From Acidocella sp. (GTDB taxonomy: Bacteria; Pseudomonadota; Alphaproteobacteria; Acetobacterales; Acetobacteraceae), in the NCBI RefSeq assembly GCF_027352905.1, contig NZ_DAIEIF010000017.1, positions 1 to 64,000 of the forward strand: a stretch of DNA of 64,000 nucleotides, given 5' to 3'. Under the pieces are notes generated by a model. The model saw only the letters and a list, made by a program, of their open reading frames with translations, was not told the origin of the DNA and did no database searches. The first letter of the stretch is position 1. Each line of letters opens with the position of its first letter. Below are positions 35,201-44,649 of the stretch, one piece after another. The position numbers were made by a program, and so were the translations under genes.

Positions 35201-35300
35201 CGGCCTGCTGGTCAGCCAGGTTCTCACCCTGTTCACCACCCCGGTGATCTATCTCGCCTTCGAGGCGCTGGCCGCGCGGTTGCGGAGGCGGCCGGCGTGA
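32217..35300 (+). CDS. mdtB: RND multidrug efflux permease, MdtB-like
   Basis: 1027 residues from GTG 32217, overlapping mdtA by 4 bases. Twelve-helix HAE-1 RND protein: 'MNPSRVFILRPVATSLLM' start, proton-relay 'ATGFVVDDSIVMIENIAR' in helix 4 and 'IGIVLLIGIVKKNAIMMIDF' near the C-terminus. Works with the second pump in a heteromeric MdtB2C-like trimer, as inferred from the paired genes. Confidence 0.9.
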   Translation: MNPSRVFILRPVATSLLMIAFMLAGLVALQFLPVSALPDVNYPTIQVQTFYPGASPDVMATAVTAPLERQLGEMQGLNQMSSQSSAGASVITLQFALSLSLDVAEQEVQAAINAAGNLLPSDLPAPPIYNKVNPADAPVMTLAITSKTLALTDIERIADSRLASKLSEIPGVGLVSVSGGNRPAVRVNVNPQALAAYGISIDNIRTDIANLNVNAPKGSFSGPAQSYTINDNGQISDPAEYETLVIAYKNGTPVFLKDVAQIIAAPENAELGAWANRVPAIILNIQRQPNANVIKTVDAIKRAMPGLTAGLPAALQISVMSDDTLSIRASVREAKYELFISIFLVVAVIYLFLGSARATIIPSVSVPVSLIGTLAFMYLCGYSLDNLSLMALIVATGFVVDDSIVMIENIARYLEMGEAPLQAALKGAGQMGFTIISLTVSLIAVLIPLLFMGDVVGRLFSEFAVTLAVTIVISAIVSLTLVPMLSARILRPQAEERPGPLARWAETRFARLTQAYGRGLDWVLGRQPLILGLAVATLILTVVMYVFIPKGFFPVQDTGVIQGISQGAESSSYAAMALHQQQLADAILQDPDVASLTSYIGVDGINTTLNQGRFLINLKPKPERRLSAAALIPRLNRRAAAVPGVSLYLQPVQSLTLDTIVSPTQYQFVLEDPVFSDFATYMPNLLERLRALPQLADVASSLQAAGESVYIEINRANAARFGITAATVDNALYDAFGQRIISTIFTQSNQYRVIMGVSPERMSSVASLGHIYLPSSAATGGQVPLSAIATFTVRKAPLVIQHLGQFPAATVSFNLGAGATLGQAVAAIERAEKTARLPSAMQTSFQGAAAQFQSSLGNEAFLLLAAIIAVYIVLGVLYESFVHPVTILSTLPSAGIGALFFLWLAGDGLGVIGIIGIVLLIGIVKKNAIMMIDFALQAQREEGRPARAAIREAALLRFRPIMMTTLAAMLAGLPLIFGGGMGTELRAPLGIAIVGGLLVSQVLTLFTTPVIYLAFEALAARLRRRPA

Positions 35301-38300
35301 ACCTGTGCGGGATTTTCATCCGGCGGCCCGTCGCCACCATTCTGCTCACCATCGGCATCGCGCTGTCCGGCCTGCTGGCCTTCACCCGCATGCCCGTGGC
35401 TCCCCTGCCGGCGATCGCCTTTCCCACCATTCAGGTCATGGCCCAGATGGCGGGGGCCAGCCCGGAGACCATGGCCGCCACCGTGGCCGGGCCGCTGGAG
35501 CGCCATCTCGGCGCCATTGCCGATCTCAGCGAGATGACCTCGCAATCCGGCCTGGGCGTCACCCGCATCGTGCTGCAATTCGGGCTGGACCGCAGCATAG
35601 ACGGCGCGGCGCGGGACGTGGAGGCGGGCATCCAGGCGGCGCGCGCGGATCTGCCGGTCAGCCTGCGCGCCAACCCCACCTATCACGAGTTCAATCCGGC
35701 GGACATGCCGATCATGGTCCTGGCCCTGACCTCGGACAGCATGACCCCGGCCCAGCTCTATGATTCCGCCAATACGGTACTGGAGCAGCAATTCAGCCAA
35801 GTGACTGGGGTGGGCGAGGTGGAGCTGGGCGGCTCCGCCCTGCCCGCCGTGCGGGTGGAATTGCAGCCCGGCCCCCTCGCCAAATACGGGATCGGCCTTG
35901 AGGATGTGCGGGCCGCCCTGGCGGCGGCCAACGCCAATTCTCCGAAAGGCTATTTCGACACGGGGGCGACGCGCTACCAGCTTTACACCAACGACCAGGC
36001 AACGCGCGCGGCCCAATATCGCGGCCTCATCATCGCCTACCGCAACGGCCAGGGGGTGCGGCTCTCGGATGTCGCGCGGGTGGAGGATTCGGTCGAGAAC
36101 ACCTTGAATGCCGGGCTTTACAACGGCAGGGCGGCGGTGCTGGTGATCATCCACGCCACGCCGGAGGCGAATATCATCCGCACGGTTGATGCCATCAAGG
36201 CGCTGCTGCCCGCCTTGCGCGCCGCGCTGCCGCCCGCCGTGCAGGTCAGTCTCGCCATGGATCGCAGCCAATCCATCCGCGCGGCGGTGGACGATACCGA
36301 GAAAAGCCTCGTCATCGCCGTGCTGCTGGTGGTGGGGGTGGTGTTCGTCTTTCTGCGCGCGCCGCGGGCGACGCTGATCCCCGGCCTCGCCGTGCCGGTT
36401 TCCATCATTGGCAGCTTCGGCCCCATGTATCTGCTGGGGTTTTCCATCGACAACCTTTCGCTGATGGCGCTGACCGTCGCCACCGGCTTCGTGGTGGATG
36501 ACGCGGTGGTGATGACCGAAAACATCATGCGCCATCTGGAGGATGGCATGGACCCGCTCGACGCCGCCCTGCGCGGCGGGGCGGAGATGTCCTTCACCGT
36601 GATCTCCATGAGCCTCTCGCTCATCGCCGTGTTCGCGCCCATCCTGCTCATGCCGGGGCTTCTCGGCCTGGTGTTTCATGAATTCGCGCTGACGCTCACC
36701 ATCACCATCCTCATCTCGCTTCTCGTCTCGCTCACCACCACGCCGATGCTCTGCGCCCTCTTGCTGCGCCCGGCGGGGGAGGTGACGGCGCCGCGCCGCT
36801 CCAGGCTCGCCCGGCTGGAGGGCTGGTTCGCCGCCGGTTTCGAGACCGGGCGCGCCGCCTATGAAAGCTCGCTGCGCTGGGCGTTGCGCCATGCCCGGCT
36901 GGTGGGGGCCGGGTTCGTGCTGACCATCCTGTTGAACATCCTGCTGTTCGCCGTGGTGCCGAAGGGGTTTTTTCCCGAGCAGGATACGGGCCTCTTGATC
37001 GGCACCATGCAGGCCGACCAATCCACCTCCTTCGCGGCGATGAAGGCGCGGATGGCGGCGGCGGAGGCGGTGATCCAGCATGACCCGGCGGTGGCATCGG
37101 TCTCCGGCTTCACCGGCGGGCGCTCGACCAACTCCGCCTTTCTGTTCGTCACGCTAAAGCCGCTCAGCCAGCGCCATGTCTCGGCGGCGCGGGTGGTGGC
37201 GCGGCTGCGCGCGCCGCTTCGGCGTATCGCCGGGGCGCAAACCTTTCTCGTGCCGGGGCAGGATTTGCGGGTGGGCGGGAGGCAGGGCAACGCCGAGTAT
37301 CAATACACCCTCACCAGCGACAGTCTGGAGGATTTGCAGCAATGGGTGCCCAAACTCCTGGCGGCGCTGAAGCGGGATAAAACCCTGACCGACCTCAACT
37401 CCGATTTGGAGAATGGCGGGCTGGAGACGGATATAAAAATCGACCGCGCCCAGGCCGCGCGCTTCGGCCTCACCCCCCAGCAGATCGACGCCACGCTCTA
37501 CGACGCGTTCGGCCAGCGCACGGTCTCCACAATCTATAACCTTCTCAACCAATACAAAGTCGTGATGGAATTCGCGCCCCGCTACCGGCAGACCCCAGCC
37601 GATCTCGCCCGCCTCTATGTCTCCACCGTGGGCGGGGCGGCCAGCGGCGCCAGCGCCAGCCAGCTCGCCGCCGGCTCGGTGAGCAATGGCCCCGCCAACC
37701 CCGCCCAGATGACCGCGACGATCGCCCAGGACAGCGCCACCAATGCCGCGATCAACGCCATCACCGGCAGCCGCGCCAGCTCCTCGGGGGCCGCCGTCAG
37801 CACCAATCAGGAGACGATGGTGCCGCTTTCCGCCTTCGCCAGCATCGCGCCGGGCACCATGCCGATCACCCTCAACCATCAGGGCGGCCAGATCGCGGCG
37901 ACCATATCCTTCTCCCTGCCGCCCGGCGTGGCGCTCGGCACCGGGGCGGCGGCGATCGAGAAAACCATGCGTGATCTCGACATGCCGCTGTCCATCAAAG
38001 GCGGTTTCGCGGGCACGGCGGCGGCGTTTCAATCCTCCTCCCATGCCGGGCCGCTGCTCATTCTCGCCGCGTTGGCGGTGGTCTATATTGTGCTCGGCAT
38101 TCTTTATGAGAGCACGATCCACCCCTTGACCATTCTCTCCACGATCCCCTCGGCGGGGCTGGGCGCCACTCTGTTTCTGCTCGTTCTCAACACGCCGCTC
38201 ACCATCATCGCGCTGATCGGCCTCATCCTTCTCATCGGCATCGTCAAGAAAAACGCGATCCTGATGATCGATTTCGCCCTCGCCCTCCAGCGCGGCGAGG

Positions 38301-38596
38301 GGCTGGCCCCGCAGGAGGCGATTTTCCGCGCCGCCATTCTCCGCTTCCGCCCGATTCTCATGACCACCTGCGCCGCGATCCTCGGCGCGGTGCCGCTCGC
38401 GATCGGCATGGGGCAGGGGGGCAGCCTGCGCCAGCCTCTGGGCCTCACCATCATCGGCGGGCTGCTGGTGAGCCAGGCCCTCACCCTGTACACCACCCCG
38501 GTGCTCTACCTCTGGCTCGAACGGCTGGGCACCGCCTTGCGGGGCGGGCGCGACACCGCCGCCCCGCGCGCGGGCAGCATCGCGGAGGCCCCATGA
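35297..38596 (+). CDS. mdtC: RND multidrug efflux permease, MdtC-like, with periplasmic insertion
   Basis: 1099 residues from GTG 35297 (4-base overlap). HAE-1 motifs 'ATGFVVDDAVVMTENIMR' and 'LIGIVKKNAILMIDFALAL'. About 70 residues longer than MdtC of E. coli because of a Ser/Ala/Gly/Asn-rich insertion (residues about 775-838, 37620-37812: 'GAASGASASQLAAGSVSNG' and 'INAITGSRASSSGAAV') just before the 'MVPLSAFASI' docking strand. The insertion is in frame and likely a flexible periplasmic loop. Confidence 0.9.
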   Translation: MNLCGIFIRRPVATILLTIGIALSGLLAFTRMPVAPLPAIAFPTIQVMAQMAGASPETMAATVAGPLERHLGAIADLSEMTSQSGLGVTRIVLQFGLDRSIDGAARDVEAGIQAARADLPVSLRANPTYHEFNPADMPIMVLALTSDSMTPAQLYDSANTVLEQQFSQVTGVGEVELGGSALPAVRVELQPGPLAKYGIGLEDVRAALAAANANSPKGYFDTGATRYQLYTNDQATRAAQYRGLIIAYRNGQGVRLSDVARVEDSVENTLNAGLYNGRAAVLVIIHATPEANIIRTVDAIKALLPALRAALPPAVQVSLAMDRSQSIRAAVDDTEKSLVIAVLLVVGVVFVFLRAPRATLIPGLAVPVSIIGSFGPMYLLGFSIDNLSLMALTVATGFVVDDAVVMTENIMRHLEDGMDPLDAALRGGAEMSFTVISMSLSLIAVFAPILLMPGLLGLVFHEFALTLTITILISLLVSLTTTPMLCALLLRPAGEVTAPRRSRLARLEGWFAAGFETGRAAYESSLRWALRHARLVGAGFVLTILLNILLFAVVPKGFFPEQDTGLLIGTMQADQSTSFAAMKARMAAAEAVIQHDPAVASVSGFTGGRSTNSAFLFVTLKPLSQRHVSAARVVARLRAPLRRIAGAQTFLVPGQDLRVGGRQGNAEYQYTLTSDSLEDLQQWVPKLLAALKRDKTLTDLNSDLENGGLETDIKIDRAQAARFGLTPQQIDATLYDAFGQRTVSTIYNLLNQYKVVMEFAPRYRQTPADLARLYVSTVGGAASGASASQLAAGSVSNGPANPAQMTATIAQDSATNAAINAITGSRASSSGAAVSTNQETMVPLSAFASIAPGTMPITLNHQGGQIAATISFSLPPGVALGTGAAAIEKTMRDLDMPLSIKGGFAGTAAAFQSSSHAGPLLILAALAVVYIVLGILYESTIHPLTILSTIPSAGLGATLFLLVLNTPLTIIALIGLILLIGIVKKNAILMIDFALALQRGEGLAPQEAIFRAAILRFRPILMTTCAAILGAVPLAIGMGQGGSLRQPLGLTIIGGLLVSQALTLYTTPVLYLWLERLGTALRGGRDTAAPRAGSIAEAP

Positions 38597-40038
38597 AGCG
38601 CATTCTTCTCGCCCTTTGTGTGGGGCTTTCCGGCTGCATGGCGGGGCCGGATTATCATCGCCCCGGCCTTGCCGTTCCCGCCGCCTACAAAACCGCGCCA
38701 GGCTGGGTAAAGGCGGATCCCGCCGATGCCGCTCCCAAGGGGGCATGGTGGGAGAATTTCCAGGACCCGGTGCTCAACCGGCTGGAAGCGTTGGTGGCGG
38801 TGAACAACGCGACGCTGGCGGCGGATTATTACGCCTATCAGCAGGCGGTGGCGCTGGCGCAGGAGGCGCGGGCCGGGCTGTTCCCCAGCTTCGGCCTCAC
38901 CGGCAGCGCCACCCGCCAGGGCACGGGCAGCGCCTCCTATAGCAGCAACGGCATCCATGTCGGCCCCACCACCTCGGGCAGCTTCGAGGGCCAGGCCGCC
39001 TGGACCCTCGACCTCTGGGGCAAGATCCGCCGCCAGGTGCAAAGCGATGTCGCCAGCGCCCAGATCAGCGCCGCGGAACTCGCCAATGCCACGCTTTCCG
39101 CCCAGGCGGAGCTGGCCATGGATTACGTGGATCTCCGCCTCGCGGATGCCAATATCGCCCTACTGGGCCAGACCGTGGCCGCCTACCAGACCAGCCTGCG
39201 CATCACCCAAAACAAATACGCGGCGGGCACGGTCTCGCAATCCGATGTGCTGACCGCCGAGACGCAGCTGGAAGGCGCGCGATCCAGCCTGATCGCCCAG
39301 GGCGCGGTCCGGGCGCAATACGAGCATGCCATCGCCGTGCTCACCGGCCACGCCCCCGCCGAATTATCCATCCCCGCCGGGCCGCAAATCGCCCGCGTGC
39401 CGGTGGCGCCGCCGCAAGTGCCGAGCACGCTGTTGCAGCGCCGGCCGGATATCGCCGCGGCCGAGCGGCAGATGGCGGCGCAAAACGCGCTGATCGGCGT
39501 GGCGGTCGCCGCCTATTATCCTGATCTGTCCCTCTCCGCGCTGGGCGGGTTCTCGGCCAACCCCATCACCGATCTGTTCAGCACCACCAACGCGCTATGG
39601 TCCCTGGGCACCAGCGCGACGGAGGATGTGTTCACCGGCGGCGCGCGCGGCCAGGCGGTGGCGGCGGCCCGCGCCTCTTATCTGGAGAGCGTGGAGACCT
39701 ACCGGCAGACGGTGCTGAGCGCCTTTCAAAATGTGGAAAACGACCTGTCCAACCTCCAAACATACGCGCTCCAGGCCCAGGTGCAGGACCGCGCGGTGGC
39801 GGACGCGGCGCGCGCCGCGCAAATCGCGCTCAATGAGTACGAGGCGGGCACGCAGGATTACACGACGGTCGTCACCGCTCAGATCACCCTGTTGAGCGAC
39901 CAGCAGACGGCGCTCTCCATCCAGCAGAGCCGGCTGCTCGCCAGCGTCGCGCTCTATGAGGATCTGGGCGGCGGCTTCGAGGAGAGCGATCTGCCCTCCG
40001 CCCAGCAAATCCAGGCCAAGCCGCCCTTCGCGCCATAG
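38593..40038 (+). CDS. Outer-membrane efflux lipoprotein, NodT family
   Basis: 481 residues, 4-base overlap with mdtC. Signal peptide with lipobox 'LSGC' (Cys15), then 'GPDYHRPGLAVPAAY', the standard NodT/OprM opening. Two TolC-like halves with coiled-coil segments, and the paired 'LLQRRPDIAAAERQMAAQNA' typical of the family. Completes a tripartite pump with the three genes before it. Confidence 0.93.
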   Translation: MKRILLALCVGLSGCMAGPDYHRPGLAVPAAYKTAPGWVKADPADAAPKGAWWENFQDPVLNRLEALVAVNNATLAADYYAYQQAVALAQEARAGLFPSFGLTGSATRQGTGSASYSSNGIHVGPTTSGSFEGQAAWTLDLWGKIRRQVQSDVASAQISAAELANATLSAQAELAMDYVDLRLADANIALLGQTVAAYQTSLRITQNKYAAGTVSQSDVLTAETQLEGARSSLIAQGAVRAQYEHAIAVLTGHAPAELSIPAGPQIARVPVAPPQVPSTLLQRRPDIAAAERQMAAQNALIGVAVAAYYPDLSLSALGGFSANPITDLFSTTNALWSLGTSATEDVFTGGARGQAVAAARASYLESVETYRQTVLSAFQNVENDLSNLQTYALQAQVQDRAVADAARAAQIALNEYEAGTQDYTTVVTAQITLLSDQQTALSIQQSRLLASVALYEDLGGGFEESDLPSAQQIQAKPPFAP

Positions 40039-40047
40039 GGCCTTGCG

Positions 40048-40617
40048 TTACGAGCCATCCAGCGCGGGCACGCGGCAACCGGGCAGAACCTGGCCGGTGA
40101 ACCGGGGCCAGAGTTGCGTCTCGCCCAGCATTGGCAGGCCGACATAGCCATGCAGGTACAAATTGCCCTGAGCGTCGAATTTTATGATCAGGCGATACAC
40201 CTTGCCATCACGCGGGTCCTGCAGCACGCCCTTCCATTGGGGATTGCCTTGGCCATCCGGGTCGGTGGGGGAGGCGCGAAACATCAGAAACCCGCATTGG
40301 CTGTCGCCCTTCCAGGTTTTGGGCATGGGGTCCTGCGGGTGATCCAGCGCGATCCCCATGATGAAGCCGCATAGATCGCCCCCGCAGGGGGTTATTTGCA
40401 ACACGATCTGATGCTGGGCCGAGACCCAATACCCTGGCGAAAAGGCCGCGGCCCGCGCCGGTTGACTTACGAAGACAAAGCTCGCCAGCATCATGCCGAC
40501 CCAAGCCCCCAACCGGAACGAAATCCGATCTCCCAGACGGAGCCTCTCAATGGGCCATTGCGTCGATCCGCTTTTAGCCAGCTCACTCCGAAACATGGTA
40601 GAGTTATTATGTAACAA
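40048..40617 (-). CDS. DUF2147-like secreted protein
   Basis: 189 residues if begun at ATG 40617. A signal-peptide-like stretch 'MMLASFVFVSQPARAAAF' sits at residues about 41-58, so the true start may be the TTG or ATG codons around residues 34-42. The mature part has 'GYWVSAQHQIVLQITPCGGD' and 'LRGKVY'-like 'PRDGKVYRLIIKFDAQGNLY', matching DUF2147 (small periplasmic beta proteins of unknown role). Convergent with the efflux operon, 9 bases apart. Confidence 0.72.
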   Translation of the reverse strand: MLHNNSTMFRSELAKSGSTQWPIERLRLGDRISFRLGAWVGMMLASFVFVSQPARAAAFSPGYWVSAQHQIVLQITPCGGDLCGFIMGIALDHPQDPMPKTWKGDSQCGFLMFRASPTDPDGQGNPQWKGVLQDPRDGKVYRLIIKFDAQGNLYLHGYVGLPMLGETQLWPRFTGQVLPGCRVPALDGS

Positions 40618-40670
40618 CGTTTCTATTTCCCCAAGCTGTTGCAGAAAAGACGCAAATACACGGCGGCGGA

Positions 40671-41396
40671 TCAGAACCGATCCTTCGCCGCGCGCAGGCG
40701 GGCGAACTCCTCCTCCGTTGCGGCGCGGATGAACGGATTGGTGGCGCGCTCCTCCCCCAGGGTTACTGGCAGGGTGGGCAGATTGCGTTGCCGCAGCGCC
40801 GCCACCTCTTCCGCCCTTGCTTGCAGGGCCTCGTTCTCCGGATCGACGCTGAGAGCGAATTTGGCGTTGGCGGCGGTATATTCATGCGCGGCGCAAACCA
40901 GGGTTTCGTCGGGCAGGTCGTGATATTTGGCGAGGGACTTGAACATCTGGCCCGGCGTGCCCTCGAACAGCCGCCCGCAACCCAGGCTGAACAGCGTGTC
41001 GCCCGGCAATAAAATCCCGCCATCGGCGATGTAATAGGAAATATGGCCGAGTGTATGGCCGGGTGTTTCGATCACGCGCAGCCGGGCGGCGCCGAACTCC
41101 ACCAGCGACCCCTCATGCACGGAGACATCCAGCGGGGGCAGCCGGTGCGCATCCGCGCCGTTGCCGACGACGGTAGCGTGATATTTTTCGACCAGCTCCG
41201 CGGTCCCTGCGACATGGTCGTCGTGATGATGGGTCAGAAAGATGGAGTCGAGCTTGCGGCCCAGCCGGTCCAGCGCGGCGATCACGGGGGCCGCCTCGGC
41301 CGGGTCGACGATCCCGGTCTTGCCGGTTACGGATTCGGTTAAAAGCCAGGCATAATTGTCCGATAGCATGGGGATGGCTTGCGCCGTCACGGTCAT
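40671..41396 (-). CDS. gloB: Hydroxyacylglutathione hydrolase (glyoxalase II)
   Basis: 241 residues from ATG 41396, preceded by AGAGGAG; an ATG at 41420 is less likely. Metallo-beta-lactamase metal motif 'FLTHHHDDHVAGTAELVEKY', then 'IETPGHTLGHISYY', 'LFSLGCGRLFEGTPGQM' and 'CAAHEYTAANAKFAL' are all typical of GloB. Hydrolyses S-lactoylglutathione in methylglyoxal detoxification. Divergent from the methyltransferase gene at 41438. Confidence 0.94.
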   Translation of the reverse strand: MTVTAQAIPMLSDNYAWLLTESVTGKTGIVDPAEAAPVIAALDRLGRKLDSIFLTHHHDDHVAGTAELVEKYHATVVGNGADAHRLPPLDVSVHEGSLVEFGAARLRVIETPGHTLGHISYYIADGGILLPGDTLFSLGCGRLFEGTPGQMFKSLAKYHDLPDETLVCAAHEYTAANAKFALSVDPENEALQARAEEVAALRQRNLPTLPVTLGEERATNPFIRAATEEEFARLRAAKDRF

Positions 41397-41437
41397 GGCT
41401 CTCGCTCCTCTCTGTTCCAAGCAGCTATATAGGGATT

Positions 41438-42142
41438 ATGACAATGGATGCGCGAGATGTGGCGGCATTTTATGAGACGCCGCTCGGCCGGCGCACGGCG
41501 GGCGTGCTCCAGCAGAGCCTGGACCGGCTTTGGCCGGCGATGGCGGGCCTCTCCCTGCTCGGCATCGGCCATGCCGGTCCTTATCTGGAGGCCTGGCGGC
41601 GCCAGGCGCGCTGCGTCAGCCTGTCACCCGCCGAGATGGGCCCGGCCCCCTGGCCAGCGAGCGGCCCGCGCCTTGCCTGCCTGGCCGAGACGGAGGCGCT
41701 GCCCTTCCCGGATTTATGCTTCGACCGGATTTTGCTCGTGCATGGGCTGGAGCAGGCTGAAAACGCCCGGCGGATGTTGCGAGAAATCTGGCGGGTATTG
41801 AAGGATGACGGGCGGCTGATCGTGGTTGCGCCCAACCGCAGGGGGTTATGGGCCTATGCGGAGAGCACGCCCTTCGGCCATGGGCAACCTTACTCCGATG
41901 GTCAGCTCAGCCGATTGCTCACCGGGCTTTTCTTCCGTCTGGAAGGGCGGGACGCGGCGCTCTACGCGCCCCCCATCGCCGCACCCGCCTTTCTCGCGAG
42001 GATGGCGGAGCGGTGCGGCCCCTCCCTGGCGCCGCGATTCGCCGGGCTGGTGATCATCGAGGCGGCGAAGGCCCTGCACGGAATGATTCCGGCGGGGCGG
42101 CGGGCACCCAGCCGGAGGGTGCTGGCCGAGGATCGTATTTGA
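41438..42142 (+). CDS. Class I SAM-dependent methyltransferase
   Basis: 234 residues (an ATG three codons in is possible). 'LSLLGIGHAGPYLEAW' is the SAM-binding motif I, 'LPFPDLCFDRILLVHGLEQA' motif IV and 'MLREIWRVLKDDGRLIVVAP' motifs V-VI of the methyltransferase-11 group. Small-molecule substrate unknown. The divergent pairing with gloB is common in alphaproteobacteria. Confidence 0.88.
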   Translation: MTMDARDVAAFYETPLGRRTAGVLQQSLDRLWPAMAGLSLLGIGHAGPYLEAWRRQARCVSLSPAEMGPAPWPASGPRLACLAETEALPFPDLCFDRILLVHGLEQAENARRMLREIWRVLKDDGRLIVVAPNRRGLWAYAESTPFGHGQPYSDGQLSRLLTGLFFRLEGRDAALYAPPIAAPAFLARMAERCGPSLAPRFAGLVIIEAAKALHGMIPAGRRAPSRRVLAEDRI

Positions 42143-42189
42143 TATCCCTCGCGCGGGGGGCCGGCACGGCGGCCGCGCGGAAATCCGAG

Positions 42190-44562
42190 TTACGATTTAT
42201 CCTTGGCTTCGCCCGGCTTTTCCTGGACGGGTTGGTCCGGCTTCGCCTGCCCGTCATGAAGCTCCGGTCCGAGATGCTCGATCACTTCTTCCGGCAGTTC
42301 GAGCTGGAGGCTCTGGCGGCGATAGGGCAGTTCGATACCCTCCTCTTTGAAGCGCTTTTGCACCCTGGCGTAAAATTCCCGCCGCACCGACCAGTGCTGG
42401 CCCGGCCCCGTGCGGATCTGTCCGGCGAAGACCAGGCCCAGCTCATCGAAGGAATCCAGGCCGAAAAGCTGCAAATCATCCCGCATCATCGTGCCCCAGG
42501 CCGGTTCGGCGCGCATCTGCTTGCCAATTTCCATCAGCACCGCCATCACCCGGTCGATATCCTCCTCATAGCGGACCATGATCGAGATCTGCGCGTAGCT
42601 GAAATCGCGGGTCTGGTTGGTCACGGTGGTGACGGAGGAAAACGGGATGATGTTGATCGAGCCATCGCCGCCGCGCAGACGGATGGTGCGGATGGAGAGA
42701 CGCTCGACCGTGCCGGACATGCCGCCCAGCGTGACGACGTCTCCCACCTGCATCGCGTCCTCGAAGAGCAGGAACAGACCGGTAATGAGATCCTGCACCA
42801 GTTTCTGGCTGCCGAACCCGACCGCGATGCCAACCACGGAGGAGACGGCCAGCAGCCCGGTCGTGTTCACGCCGATACGGGACAGGCAGATGATCAGGGT
42901 GGCGACGATGATGACCGTGCCCAGGGCGGCGCGCAGCATCGGCGCCAGGGTGCGCAGCCGCGCCGCGTGGCGGGTGCGGCCGGTCTCATTCAGCCTGTCG
43001 ATCCGGCGGTCAATTCTGTAATTGAAATATTCCCATAAAATGATGGCGCAGGCCACGGTGATGAGAATGGAGAACAGCGCGTTCAGCAGCAGCCAGCTCA
43101 CCGAGTTGCTCAACAGCCAGTTGAAGGCGTCGAGCCCCCAGCCTTGCAGCATCAGCAACACCACCAGGGCGACCACAATCGCGCGGATCAGAAACCGGAT
43201 GAGCGGGTTGTAGGCGCGGACGCGCCGTTTGAAGGTGGAGGTGGTGGGCTTGGCCGCGCTGTCACTATCCGGGAACAGCCGGGCCAGGAGCATATCCCCG
43301 CCCTTCCAGGCGGCGCGGCCGATGATCAAAGCCAGAATGACGACCAGCACCGCCCACAGCAAGGTCCCCAAAGCGTTGCGCACGCCGCCCGCCCAGGCCA
43401 CCCAGACGGCAAGGACATAGAATATGGCGAGGACGTGCCAGACCTTGGCGAGGCGGCGGCGCAGCTCGGCCATGCTGCCCTCGGCACCGGGCGGCCCCGC
43501 CATCCAGCGGCCGACGACCCGGCGGCTCTGCCAGATTATGAAGGCGACCTCCAGGTTGACGATCAGCGCCGCGAGGCGGATGACCGCGCCCGCCCCATCC
43601 TTGGAAAGCCCGAGGATCTCCGCCACGGAAATCAGGGAAAATTCGGCGAAGACGGTGATGATCACCACCAGGGCATGGCGCATGGTCCATTTGGCGTGGG
43701 CCGTGCTCATGGGCACCAGCCGCAGGCTGGGCGCGCCGGGGGCAAGCAGCAACAGCAGCACCTCCTGGGCCAGCCGTGCGGTGAGATAGGCATTGGCGAG
43801 GCCGACCACGGCGAGATGCGCCGCGCGCGTGCCGATCATCCCGGAATTCAGGCAAAGCTGCTCGAACGTGCCGAACATGGCGAGGGGCAGCAGCGCCAGC
43901 AGAAAGCGCAGCAGGGCAAATCCCAGCCGCCGCGAAACCGAGGCAAGCGAGGCGGAGCGCCAGCGGCGTTTCTCGGTTTCGCCTCTCTCGGCGCTGGCCA
44001 GCCCTTCCGTTTCCTGGGCCGTCTCGGCTCTGGGCGTGCCGGGAACGGCGGTGCGGGCGCAAAAGCCCATGGGCTGGCGCAGCAGGAACCGCACGAAGAG
44101 ATCGAGAAGAACACCCGGCACGAAGGCGATGCCCAGCCCCGCGAAAATCGCGGCGGCATTGTTCCGCCGCTGCGGCTGGGTCGTGAAGCTTTTCATCCAG
44201 CTCAGCACAGGGGTCAGCCGGGTCGAGCGTTTCAGCGCATCGGTGAACTGAGCGAAGGTGTGTCCCGCCTCGTTGCCCAGCACGGTGGCAAGGGCGAAGC
44301 CGATTTCATCGGTGCCGAACGGGGCGGGGGTTTGCTTGGCATCGTTCTCATTGGCCCCGGCGCCGGTCAGCGCGGCCAGGGGCGAGCCGGGAATGATGGC
44401 GGGCGCGCTCTTGGCCGGCGGCGGGTTGTGCTGAGAGAGCGCGGGGGCGTTGGGGGCGGCCTGGGAAGGCGCGGGCGCGGTTTGAGCCGCGCTGGGCTGC
44501 GCTCCCAGGGCCAGCCCCGTGAGCAACACGACAAGGCGGAGAAAGCGGGACGAAAGCGACAT
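42190..44562 (-). CDS. Large mechanosensitive channel, MscS family
   Basis: 790 residues from ATG 44562 (MSLSSRFLRL...), with a signal peptide ending near 'PSAAQTA'; an ATG at 44613 is the alternative. A Pro/Ala-rich periplasmic stretch, about ten membrane segments, then the MscS pore and beta domain near the C-terminus ('VGIAVGFGSQKLVQDLITGL' and 'VGDVVTLGGMSGTVERLSIR', about residues 600-650). A multi-helix MscK/YbdG-like architecture acting as an osmotic safety valve. Confidence 0.9.
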   Translation of the reverse strand: MSLSSRFLRLVVLLTGLALGAQPSAAQTAPAPSQAAPNAPALSQHNPPPAKSAPAIIPGSPLAALTGAGANENDAKQTPAPFGTDEIGFALATVLGNEAGHTFAQFTDALKRSTRLTPVLSWMKSFTTQPQRRNNAAAIFAGLGIAFVPGVLLDLFVRFLLRQPMGFCARTAVPGTPRAETAQETEGLASAERGETEKRRWRSASLASVSRRLGFALLRFLLALLPLAMFGTFEQLCLNSGMIGTRAAHLAVVGLANAYLTARLAQEVLLLLLAPGAPSLRLVPMSTAHAKWTMRHALVVIITVFAEFSLISVAEILGLSKDGAGAVIRLAALIVNLEVAFIIWQSRRVVGRWMAGPPGAEGSMAELRRRLAKVWHVLAIFYVLAVWVAWAGGVRNALGTLLWAVLVVILALIIGRAAWKGGDMLLARLFPDSDSAAKPTTSTFKRRVRAYNPLIRFLIRAIVVALVVLLMLQGWGLDAFNWLLSNSVSWLLLNALFSILITVACAIILWEYFNYRIDRRIDRLNETGRTRHAARLRTLAPMLRAALGTVIIVATLIICLSRIGVNTTGLLAVSSVVGIAVGFGSQKLVQDLITGLFLLFEDAMQVGDVVTLGGMSGTVERLSIRTIRLRGGDGSINIIPFSSVTTVTNQTRDFSYAQISIMVRYEEDIDRVMAVLMEIGKQMRAEPAWGTMMRDDLQLFGLDSFDELGLVFAGQIRTGPGQHWSVRREFYARVQKRFKEEGIELPYRRQSLQLELPEEVIEHLGPELHDGQAKPDQPVQEKPGEAKDKS

Positions 44563-44649
44563 GGCCGGAGCCTGAGAGAGAAACGCGCTATAAGTCAATT
44601 GTGCCGAGGCCATGGCAAAATCCAGGCCGCGATATTATATGAATTTCTT

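Noticed and set aside
35249..37081. 610-codon minus-strand frame opposite the MdtC-like pump
   Set aside because: His/Gly/Arg-rich shadow without domains; the RND gene on the + strand is certain.
42143..42189. GC-rich inverted repeat between the methyltransferase and channel genes
   Set aside because: Stem of only about 7 bp with a long loop and no T tract; too weak to call a terminator.
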